From assembly GCA_015057205.1 (NCBI GenBank), contig SVEW01000031.1, positions 1 to 19,451 of the forward strand: a DNA stretch of 19,451 bases. Reading direction: 5' to 3'. The notes under the pieces are model-generated. The model was given only the letters and a program-made list of their open reading frames with translations. It had not been told where the DNA came from and searched no databases. Position numbers and translations under genes: made by a program. This document shows positions 13,245-19,451 of this stretch, one piece after another. Position 1 is the first letter of the stretch. Every line of letters starts with the position of its first letter. The stretch comes from Lachnospiraceae bacterium (GTDB taxonomy: Bacteria; Bacillota; Clostridia; Lachnospirales; Lachnospiraceae).

Positions 13245-15236
13245 ATGATTAATAAAAGAGTGCGTAATGATGAACGTCCGGTATTTCCTAAAAGAGCATT
13301 GATAACAGGTGGAATGCCTTATGGTAATAAGACATTACATTTTGGTCATGTCGGGGGGATGTTTGTACATGCGGATACCTTTGCTCGGTTTATGCGTGAT
13401 CGTATTGGTAAGGAGAATGTATTGTTTGTTTCAGGAACGGACTGTTATGGTTCCCCAATTGTAGAAGCGTATCGTAAGTTGTGCGATGAGGGATATAAAG
13501 AGTCTATGGAAGACTATGTGATGGGAAACCATGAGAAGCAGAAACAGACGTTGAAAGATTATGAGATTAGTTTGGATTTGTTTGGCGCTTCGGCTTTTGG
13601 AGAGACTGGCAAGATGCATGATCAGGTTTCGGCGGAGGTATTTCATTCGCTATATGAGAATGGTCATTTGGTAAAGATGTCTACACCGCAGTTTTATGAT
13701 CCGGTGAAGAAGATGTTCGTGAATGGTCGTCAGGTAGTTGGTAAATGCCCAATTGAGGGATGCTGTTCCGAGAAAGGATATGCAGACGAGTGTGATTTGG
13801 GTCATCAATATTCTCCGGCAGAGTTGATTGATCCGATTAGTACTTTGTCCGGTGTGAGACCGGAGATTCGTCCGGTGACCAATTGGTATTTTACGTTGGA
13901 TGACTGCATGGATATGTTAAGTGAGCGTATGCAGTTTTTGGCAAAGAATACCAACACAAGAAAATTTGAAATCAAGGCAATGGAAGAATTCTTGAAAGAT
14001 CCATGTATTTATGTTCAGAAGAAACAGATTGATGACATGGAAGCGCTTGAGAATGCTTTTCCGGAGCATGAGACAATCAATGAAGAGAAGAAGCCATCTG
14101 TTACTTTTATTTTCAAAAACTTAGATGGACGCGATGCTGCTAGAGAAGTTTTGGATGAGAAAGGAATTCACTATCGTACCGGTAAGACTTTGGTTCCGTT
14201 TCGTCTTTCCGGAAATATTGATTGGGGAGTTAAAGTGCCAGATCAGGATGATGTTTCCGGACTTACATTCTGGGTGTGGCCGGAATCCTTATGGGCACCA
14301 ATTTCTTTTAGCAGAACTTATTTTAAGCAACATGGTCTACCGGATGATGAGTGGAAGAGATGGTGGATGGATGAAGATGCTTGTGTATATCAGTTCATAG
14401 GACAAGATAATATTTATTTCTATGTATTGGCTGAAATGGGAATGTTTGTAGGCTTGAATCATAAGAAGGGTGAGAAGGTTAATATGGAGACGGTAGTGTT
14501 ACCGCATATTGTTGCCAACAATCACATTCTGTTTATGGATAAAAAAGCAAGTAGTAGTTCGGCAGTCAAACCGCCTATGGCAGACGAACTTTTGAATTAC
14601 TATTCTGCAGAGCAGTTACGTATGCATTTTTTAAGCCTTGGGCTTGCGAGCAAGAGTGTAGGATTTAAGCCACAGGTTTATTTGCCGAAAGAAGAACAGC
14701 AGGGAGTAGATCCTGTGCTGAAGGAGGGAAATCTTCTTACGAATGTATTTAATCGGTTGGTTCGCTCTTGTTTCTATTCCACGCAGCAATACTATGACGG
14801 TATTATGCCAACCGGAGAGGTGGACGAGAAGATTCTTACTATCTGTAAGGATGCAATATTGGAATACGAACGTCATATGTATAACCATGAATTCCATCGC
14901 GTTACCTATGTGCTTGATAGCCTGATTCGTGATATTAACAAACATTGGGTTAATAACATCAAGATTGCAGAGAAGAATGGTGACGAAGAAATGCGTAAAC
15001 AACTTTTGGTTGATTGCTTCTATGGTGTGAAGGTTATTACCACATTGCTTCATCCAATTGCACCGACCGGTTGTGAGATGGTTCAGGAATACTTGCGGGT
15101 TGATGATCGTATTTTCAACTGGGATTACATTTTTGAACCAATTACGGTACTTACAGAAGAGAATCATGAGTTGAAATTCTTAGAGCCGAAAGTGGACTTC
15201 TTTAAGAAACCGGCTTGTCAATTTGAACAGAATTAG
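13245..15236 (+). CDS. metG: Methionyl-tRNA synthetase homologue (class I) with altered KMSKS loop
   Basis: A 663-residue class I synthetase of the MetRS type, expected to charge tRNA-Met with methionine using ATP. The Rossmann start is clear: ITGGMPYGN followed by the HIGH-type motif HFGH (32-35) and the VSGTDCYGSPI segment. The zinc-knuckle insert (168-187: CPIEGC, C, then CDLGHQYSPAEL) and the anticodon-binding helical domain (EGNLLTNVFNRLVR onward) are present. There is no C-terminal tRNA-binding EMAP-like domain. At the usual KMSKS position it reads KKASSSS (433-439), so the second lysine, important for ATP handling, is replaced by serine. It could be a lineage variant that still works, a second paralogue or a synthetase-like protein. 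GGAG lies 9 bp before the ATG. Confidence 0.88.
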   Translation: MINKRVRNDERPVFPKRALITGGMPYGNKTLHFGHVGGMFVHADTFARFMRDRIGKENVLFVSGTDCYGSPIVEAYRKLCDEGYKESMEDYVMGNHEKQKQTLKDYEISLDLFGASAFGETGKMHDQVSAEVFHSLYENGHLVKMSTPQFYDPVKKMFVNGRQVVGKCPIEGCCSEKGYADECDLGHQYSPAELIDPISTLSGVRPEIRPVTNWYFTLDDCMDMLSERMQFLAKNTNTRKFEIKAMEEFLKDPCIYVQKKQIDDMEALENAFPEHETINEEKKPSVTFIFKNLDGRDAAREVLDEKGIHYRTGKTLVPFRLSGNIDWGVKVPDQDDVSGLTFWVWPESLWAPISFSRTYFKQHGLPDDEWKRWWMDEDACVYQFIGQDNIYFYVLAEMGMFVGLNHKKGEKVNMETVVLPHIVANNHILFMDKKASSSSAVKPPMADELLNYYSAEQLRMHFLSLGLASKSVGFKPQVYLPKEEQQGVDPVLKEGNLLTNVFNRLVRSCFYSTQQYYDGIMPTGEVDEKILTICKDAILEYERHMYNHEFHRVTYVLDSLIRDINKHWVNNIKIAEKNGDEEMRKQLLVDCFYGVKVITTLLHPIAPTGCEMVQEYLRVDDRIFNWDYIFEPITVLTEENHELKFLEPKVDFFKKPACQFEQN

Positions 15237-15248
15237 TATGATAAAAAT

Positions 15249-15285
15249 AGCAGGATGTCTGGTAGTGGCATCCTGCTTATTTTTT
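15249..15285 (+). terminator. Bidirectional terminator between the synthetase and AP2-like genes
   Basis: AGCAGGATG (15249-15257) pairs with CATCCTGCT (15269-15277), followed by TATTTTTT. On the minus strand it is followed by ATTTTTAT. The right arm touches the stop codon of the minus-strand gene. Confidence 0.88.
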
Positions 15286-16074
15286 ATATTTCTGTAGTGC
15301 GTGTAAATACTTGGTTGGTAATTGAATTTGAGAATAAATTTGTGCGTATTGGCGATTGGTTATTTCGTCAATGAAATTAATGGGGTAGTTTTTCTTTAGC
15401 CCGGAATCGCGAGCTGCATCAACGGCCTTGTTATAAGCGATGGCTGCTTTGACTTCGTCTTCGTAATAACCAATACTGAAATCACCATTTATGTGTATTT
15501 TGACCCGATAGGCATCCCGCTTTCTATGAATACATTTTGCAACACCGTAATACTTGTTGATTACAACAATGTTTGCATAGCGGAAGTCCGTGTCATCACC
15601 GTTAACAAATTGGTAATCTCGCCCTTTTACGGCGTGATTTTTAATTCCGTAACGGGAAGTGATGGTAACCTGCATTCCATAATCAGCCACAAAGTAGTGA
15701 CCTTTGCGTGCGCTGATGGTACGAGTACTATAATAGAATAAATCATCCAGGTCAAATTTTAATTCGATGGATGGAGACAGAAAGTATACAAAATAGTTTT
15801 GATATACATAAATAGGCGTTTTCATATAAATGCCGTTATCACGGTAATTCAAAATGCTAATAATTTTGGCAAACGGAAGGGTAAACTGGCTAAAATCATC
15901 GTAAAGAATAAGATCCGTATTTTTAGTGAGCTTTATGGCGTCCAAATAGGCTCTAAAAGCCAATTCTTCGGTATCATAACTTCCGAGACTAATGTGTTTG
16001 CCGTTATAGGTAAAGTTTGAACGGAAATATGGGGTTCCGTTCTTTTTTTTGGCTTCATATACGCCAGGTAACAT
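15277..16074 (-). CDS. AP2-like DNA-binding protein with degenerate HNH region
   Basis: A 265-residue protein. ATG 16074 is preceded by AAAGGAG; the longer frame to 16119 runs through a hairpin and lacks a ribosome site. An AP2-like module at residues 2-48 (YFRSNFTYNGKHISLGSYDTEE then LAFRAYLDA) and a second at about 180-225 (AYRVKIHINGDFSIGYYEDE then KAAIAYNKAVD) flank a middle region. Residues 151-178 (DYQFVNGDDTDFRYANIVV) align with the HNH nuclease stretch of AP2-HNH homing endonucleases, where the key His is replaced by Gln155 while the later Asn168 remains. The likely reading is a homing-endonuclease relative that has lost cutting activity and kept DNA binding. No intron, phage or repeat surrounds it. 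Its own promoter is not evident, and it follows a terminator hairpin. Confidence 0.78.
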   Translation of the reverse strand: MLPGVYEAKKKNGTPYFRSNFTYNGKHISLGSYDTEELAFRAYLDAIKLTKNTDLILYDDFSQFTLPFAKIISILNYRDNGIYMKTPIYVYQNYFVYFLSPSIELKFDLDDLFYYSTRTISARKGHYFVADYGMQVTITSRYGIKNHAVKGRDYQFVNGDDTDFRYANIVVINKYYGVAKCIHRKRDAYRVKIHINGDFSIGYYEDEVKAAIAYNKAVDAARDSGLKKNYPINFIDEITNRQYAQIYSQIQLPTKYLHALQKYKK

Positions 16075-16085
16075 GGTGTTCTCCT

Positions 16086-16118
16086 TTAAAATAAGGGCTG
16101 CACGAAATGCAGCCCCCA
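16086..16118 (-). terminator. Minus-strand terminator after the MshEN/CheX-like gene
   Basis: GGGCTGCA (16095-16102) and TGCAGCCC (16108-16115) form a perfect 8-bp stem with a 5-base loop; read on the minus strand it is followed by TTATTTT. The ribosome site of the AP2-like gene begins right after it, so partial read-through may supply that gene. Confidence 0.75.
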
Positions 16119-16129
16119 TAATTAATAGC

Positions 16130-17017
16130 TTAATTAAAGATTGTAATTAAAAAGTTTACGGTTCCAAATGTATAAGCAAGCGGCAATAGATATGTAAAAC
16201 CATCCGGTTCGTACAAATCATTGCAAATTTCATCCGGAGCTTCTAAGGTAAGCTCAATGGAATTGGTGTTTGACATGTTCACCACAAACAAGCCGTTGTG
16301 CAAATTGAGAAAATCCTGTAGTGCCGCCACAACATATTCGCTAAAGCTATCCCAGTCTTCGCCGGCATAACGGGATGCAAATGCAACTGCAGTCTGCTCG
16401 TCCATTTCAATGGCAGAAGTAAGTTTAAATTCTCCGGAAAGAGATTGGGACGTTGCAACTTTGGTTACATACTGTTGGAACGGAACCAAATCCATGGGAG
16501 TAAAATCATCACCAATGAAACGAATTACATTATTAAACAAAAGCTGTAAATATGAAATTGCAGCATCCGTATTACGGATATCACCTAAATTGCAGAAATT
16601 TAAAACTAACTTCTTTAATTTGTCTTTGTGGTCCTCCATCATATCCAAATCAAAAAGTTCGGTTTCTGTTTGATAATCATACAGTAGACGTTCCACATCC
16701 TCATGAGACAACAACCCTTGCTCAACTAATTCCTGAGCAAGAATGAGATAGTGCGGTCCCTGGTTTTCCATCAGTTCTTCAACTTGGGATGCGGTTAAAA
16801 AGCCCTCTTCAACGGCAATCTCACCAAAACGTTTGTCAATCTGTGTTTGTTTAAGATATACTTTTTCAACTTCAGCAGGGGTCATTAAACCCGCGTGCAT
16901 ACATAAAGTGCCCAGTTTTACGTGAGAATTGGAAGCTGCTTTGATTACCCGTAACAGCTGATCTGGAGTAACCACGCCTTTTCTTAATAGAAAGTTTCCG
17001 AATAACTGTGTAAACAT
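16130..17017 (-). CDS. MshEN-repeat protein with CheX-like C-terminal domain
   Basis: A 295-residue two-part protein. Residues 5-116 hold four tandem copies of the MshEN-type pattern of about 29 residues: LFGNFLLRKGVVTPDQL, KLGTLCMHAGLMTPAEV, RFGEIAVEEGFLTASQV and ILAQELVEQGLLSHEDV. MshEN domains of this kind bind cyclic di-GMP in type II secretion and pilus ATPases. Residues about 150-295 resemble CheX/CheC phosphatases of phospho-CheY; the helix ALQDFLNLHNG carries DxxN where the family has ExxN. The gene begins 3 bp after the stop of the CheY-like gene, with GGAGGG inside that gene's end, so the pair is co-translated. A role in removing phosphate from the partner CheY, perhaps under cyclic di-GMP control, is inferred. 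Confidence 0.75.
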   Translation of the reverse strand: MFTQLFGNFLLRKGVVTPDQLLRVIKAASNSHVKLGTLCMHAGLMTPAEVEKVYLKQTQIDKRFGEIAVEEGFLTASQVEELMENQGPHYLILAQELVEQGLLSHEDVERLLYDYQTETELFDLDMMEDHKDKLKKLVLNFCNLGDIRNTDAAISYLQLLFNNVIRFIGDDFTPMDLVPFQQYVTKVATSQSLSGEFKLTSAIEMDEQTAVAFASRYAGEDWDSFSEYVVAALQDFLNLHNGLFVVNMSNTNSIELTLEAPDEICNDLYEPDGFTYLLPLAYTFGTVNFLITIFN

Positions 17018-17020
17018 CGA

Positions 17021-17398
17021 TTACATGCCCTCCACTCTTTTCTTGATTACATTGGTAATCTGGGTTGCAACAAACGGTTTCTGGATAAAATCCTTTGCAC
17101 CTTCCACTAATGCCGCTTTGATTTGCTTTTGTGTACCAACCGAAGATACCATAATAATTACAGCATTGCTGTCGTGCGCCATAATCTGTTTGACGGCTTC
17201 GATTCCGTCAACTTCCGGCATAACAATATCAAGAAAAACCAAATCCGGTTTTTCTGATTTGAAAAGATCAATAGCCATCTGACCATTCTTTGCTTCAATG
17301 AAATTGGAGAAGCCGGCCGAAGATAATACATCTTTTAATTGCTTGCGCGCTAAAATAGAGTCATCGCAAACTAAAATTTTACAATCTTTAAAATCCAT
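17021..17398 (-). CDS. CheY-like single-domain response regulator
   Basis: A 125-residue receiver domain with no output domain. It has the acidic pair Asp12-Asp13 (VCDDS), the phosphorylated Asp57 (FLDIVMPE), the switch Ser85-Ser86 (IIMVSSVG) and Lys107 (IQKPF). GAGGT 6 bp upstream supports ATG 17398 (MDFKDCKIL); the open frame continues upstream to a TTG at 17422, through an ATG at 17413, but neither has a better ribosome site. Proteins of this form carry phosphate from a CheA-type kinase to the flagellar motor or to other targets. Together with the CheX-like gene 3 bp downstream it forms a two-gene signalling unit. No kinase is coded nearby on this strand. Confidence 0.88.
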   Translation of the reverse strand: MDFKDCKILVCDDSILARKQLKDVLSSAGFSNFIEAKNGQMAIDLFKSEKPDLVFLDIVMPEVDGIEAVKQIMAHDSNAVIIMVSSVGTQKQIKAALVEGAKDFIQKPFVATQITNVIKKRVEGM

Positions 17399-17445
17399 CA
17401 GAATACCTCGCATTTTTCTCAAAATAATAACTAGCTAATAAGTTG

Positions 17446-17474
17446 ATTTTACAACATATTATTAAAATTTTCAA
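17446..17474 (-). promoter_or_regulatory. Promoter of the CheY/CheX-like pair
   Basis: On the minus strand TTGAAA (17474-17469) and TAAAAT (17451-17446) are 17 bp apart, about 48 bp before the ATG at 17398. Confidence 0.6.
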
Positions 17475-17519
17475 TGTATATTTGGTGAACGTGAAAAAGT
17501 ATTGCAAAATTTTGAGGAG

Positions 17520-17548
17520 TTGCAAAAAAACTTTTCCTTCGTTATACT
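17520..17548 (+). promoter_or_regulatory. Promoter of the two-component operon
   Basis: TTGCAA (17520-17525), 17 bp, then TATACT (17543-17548). TTGCAAAA also occurs at 17502-17509 and 17520-17527, a direct repeat that could bind a regulator. Confidence 0.6.
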
Positions 17549-17569
17549 GTAATAGTCAGTTACTCATCA

Positions 17570-17588
17570 CGTCATGTTCACTATGACG
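17570..17588 (+). promoter_or_regulatory. Small leader hairpin of the two-component operon
   Basis: CGTCAT (17570-17575) pairs with ATGACG (17583-17588) around a 7-base loop, in the leader about 15-40 bases after the expected transcription start. It could be an operator or RNA structure; no T-run follows. Confidence 0.35.
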
Positions 17589-17623
17589 AGATAATATTAC
17601 GGAAAATGATTAACGGAGGATGT

Positions 17624-18304
17624 ATGAATAATCGAATTTTAGTTGTTGATGATGAAGCAAATATTAGACAGATTATTAAAAAATATGCGGAATTTGAAGG
17701 TTATGAAATTGTAGAAGCGGAAAATGGGTTGGATGCTATTAAACTCTGCGACAAGGAAAATTTTGACCTGATTATTATGGATGTTATGATGCCGGAACTA
17801 GATGGTTTTTCGGCGGCTCGTACAATTTTGGAAAGAAAAGAAATTCCGGTATTGATGTTGTCAGCACGCGGGGAAGAGTACGATAGGATTCACGGTTTTG
17901 AGATAGGAATTGATGATTACGTTGTTAAGCCGTTCTCACCGAAGGAATTAATGATGCGTGCAAAGGTTATTATGCAACGTCACGACAATCATGAGGAACA
18001 TTTGAAAAGACATAAGATTTTTGAAACGGAGGGCCTTGTAATCGATTTTACCGGTCGAACCGTTACGGTTGATGGCAATCGTGTTGATATGTCGCCGAAG
18101 GAATATGCACTTTTATTTTATTTAGTTGAAAATCGTAACATTGCGTTGTCTCGTGAACAGCTGATTACCCAAATATGGGGGTATGATTATTATGGTGATG
18201 ACCGTACGTTGGACACCCATATTAAATTGCTGAGAAATTCATTGGGAAAATATCGCAATCACTTGGTAACGTTAAGAGGAGTTGGATATAAATTTGAAGC
18301 ATAG
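17624..18304 (+). CDS. OmpR/PhoB-family response regulator
   Basis: A 226-residue DNA-binding response regulator. The receiver domain (2-120) has Asp9-Asp10, the phospho-acceptor Asp53 (IIMDVMMPE), Ser80 and Lys102 (DDYVVKPFSP). The winged helix-turn-helix (about 130-226) has the family's MSPKEYALLFYLVENRN, QIWGYDYYGDDRTLDTHI and TLRGVGYKFE segments. ATG 17624 follows GGAGGA with a short gap and matches the usual MxxRILVVDDE start; an ATG at 17606 is open but lacks a ribosome site. The sensor kinase gene overlaps its last 11 bases, so the two are coupled. Target genes cannot be read from the sequence; autoregulation via the repeats near its promoter is possible. Confidence 0.95.
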   Translation: MNNRILVVDDEANIRQIIKKYAEFEGYEIVEAENGLDAIKLCDKENFDLIIMDVMMPELDGFSAARTILERKEIPVLMLSARGEEYDRIHGFEIGIDDYVVKPFSPKELMMRAKVIMQRHDNHEEHLKRHKIFETEGLVIDFTGRTVTVDGNRVDMSPKEYALLFYLVENRNIALSREQLITQIWGYDYYGDDRTLDTHIKLLRNSLGKYRNHLVTLRGVGYKFEA

Positions 18305-19451
18305 AAAAATCAGTGCAAAATGGCAGGTATACTTTTATATGATGCTATTTAGCGCTATAATGATTGCTCTATTGTGGGTATTTCAGGTTTTGTATCTGGA
18401 TTCATTCTACAAAACCATTAAGAAAATTGAGGCAAAACGTGTGTATGCCCAATTAACCAGTTTGGTTGAGCGTAAGGATCCAAATTTGGAGAAAAAAATA
18501 CAGAATATCGCCGGAGAACATAACTGTTCAGTCATGTTAACCAATGAGAGCCTGACGTACCTTTATTATAGAGGATATAACCCGACTTCATCTTTGCTGA
18601 ACATGCCACATTATATGTTTCGGCAGTTATTGCAGGAAGCAAAGGCGAATAATGGGGAATATAGTATTACATTCATTGGTAATGATAATGTAACTTTGAA
18701 AAATGCAACTATGGATTCGGAAGAAAATCTGGATGAAGGCAGTATAGGATCCGAAGATGATTCCAACAACAAAGATGAATTTTATCAAAATTTAGGGCAA
18801 GAACGCGGAGAAAGTGTAATTTATATACGAATTATTGATCAAAAAGCAGAGGATCCGCAAATCCTTTTGGTAAACACCACTATGACACCGGTTACTTCTA
18901 CTGTGGAGACGATTAAAATTCAGCTGTTGGTAATTTCTATCTTGATGTTTGTGCTGGCTATGGTATTTGCTTTTTTGATTTCGAATATGGTGGCGCGACC
19001 AATAATTCGCATGAGTGCCGCGGCTAAGAAATTAGCAAAAGGTGATTTCTCGCCAAACTTCCGAGAGGAGAACTATCGTGAACTTGCGGAATTATCGGAT
19101 ACGTTGAATTTTGCGGCGGCAGAATTAGGGAAAACAGAGCAGTTTCAGCATGAGCTAATTGCAAATGTTTCTCATGACTTGCGAACACCATTAACCATGA
19201 TTACCGGATATGCAGAAGTTATGCGCGATATTCCCGGAGAGAATACGCCTGAGAATGTACAGGTTATTATTGATGAGTCAAACCGGTTAACAACATTGGT
19301 AAATGACGTATTGGATTTGTCGAAGTTGCAAGGTGGCGTGCAACAGATAAATAGTGTGCGGTACAACCTTACAGAAAGTGTGCGCCAGGTTTTTGATCGT
19401 TACAATAAGTTGCGGGAACAGGAAGGTTATTTAATAACCTTTGAAGAAAAC
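18294..19451 (+). CDS. Sensor histidine kinase, C-terminus cut by window edge
   Basis: The frame runs open for 386 codons to the window end. A TTG at 18294, overlapping the regulator gene by 11 bp, gives MKHRKISAKW before the first membrane segment; AGAGGAG lies 12 bp upstream, somewhat far. TM1 is at about 11-33 and TM2 at about 207-230. They enclose an extracytoplasmic sensor region of some 170 residues with an acidic Asn/Asp/Ser-rich loop. A HAMP domain follows (RPIIRMSAAAKKLAKGDF), then the HisKA phospho-acceptor helix ANVSHDLRTPL with His294. The ATP-binding domain is beyond the window. It is the partner of the upstream OmpR-type regulator. The signal it senses is unknown. Confidence 0.92.
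   Translation, partial: MKHRKISAKWQVYFYMMLFSAIMIALLWVFQVLYLDSFYKTIKKIEAKRVYAQLTSLVERKDPNLEKKIQNIAGEHNCSVMLTNESLTYLYYRGYNPTSSLLNMPHYMFRQLLQEAKANNGEYSITFIGNDNVTLKNATMDSEENLDEGSIGSEDDSNNKDEFYQNLGQERGESVIYIRIIDQKAEDPQILLVNTTMTPVTSTVETIKIQLLVISILMFVLAMVFAFLISNMVARPIIRMSAAAKKLAKGDFSPNFREENYRELAELSDTLNFAAAELGKTEQFQHELIANVSHDLRTPLTMITGYAEVMRDIPGENTPENVQVIIDESNRLTTLVNDVLDLSKLQGGVQQINSVRYNLTESVRQVFDRYNKLREQEGYLITFEEN

Noticed and set aside
14631..15167. 178-codon open frame on the minus strand inside the synthetase gene
   Set aside because: Lies opposite a well-supported coding region, has no ribosome site and no recognisable domain; a shadow frame.
1..19451. CRISPR array, IS element, prophage or tRNA gene
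   Set aside because: No regularly spaced repeats, transposase or integrase frames, or tRNA cloverleaf were seen.

Overview
The window looks like a chromosomal segment of a low-to-mid GC anaerobic Firmicute, most likely a Lachnospiraceae-type member of the Clostridia. The evidence is purine-rich AGGAGG ribosome sites, sigma-A type promoters with 17-bp spacers, frequent TTG/GTG starts, a CotH-kinase lipoprotein, FIST and CheX/CheY chemotaxis parts, a DUF11 protein and a divergent methionyl-tRNA synthetase. I see no phage, IS, tRNA, rRNA or CRISPR. No gene points to recent transfer except possibly the AP2/HNH-like gene.

Layout. 1-711 (-) is a truncated secreted protein, divergent from an operon at 798-2518 (+) of a SprT-like zinc metallopeptidase, a tRNA-dihydrouridine synthase (ATGA overlap) and a small unknown protein. 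2597-4243 (+) is a CotH-kinase lipoprotein whose Shine-Dalgarno lies inside a 14-bp hairpin. 4281-4352 holds a compact structured RNA with a core resembling the cobalamin riboswitch. 4454-6244 (+) is one continuous frame that fuses a GIY-YIG domain to a complete phosphohexomutase. 6334-6921 (-) is a two-TM protein convergent with it, and divergent from a secreted N-acetylmuramoyl-alanine amidase (7042-8058).

8151-10690 (+) is a compact operon: SCP2-like protein with a lysine-rich tail, FIST sensor, and a soluble methyl-accepting protein with no membrane segment. A DUF11 protein (10789-11643) follows, then a 324-base gene-free stretch containing a 160-bp inverted-repeat-bounded segment, an exported L,D-transpeptidase (11968-13167) and a methionyl-tRNA synthetase homologue with an altered KMSKS loop (13245-15236).

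15277-17398 (-) carries an AP2/degenerate-HNH protein and a CheY plus MshEN/CheX-like pair. Divergent from these, 17624-19451 (+) is an OmpR-type response regulator with its sensor kinase, cut off at the window end.

Working together: two chemosensory pieces (SCP2-FIST-MCP, and CheY with a CheX-like protein carrying possible c-di-GMP-binding repeats) suggest cytoplasmic sensing feeding motility. Several other genes act on the cell envelope (amidase, L,D-transpeptidase, CotH-like kinase, possibly DUF11), and the others serve tRNA or sugar-phosphate metabolism. The strongest candidates for something undescribed are the SCP2-FIST-MCP unit, the Shine-Dalgarno-masking hairpin, the compact cobalamin-like RNA, the GIY-YIG/mutase fusion and the KMSKS-less synthetase.
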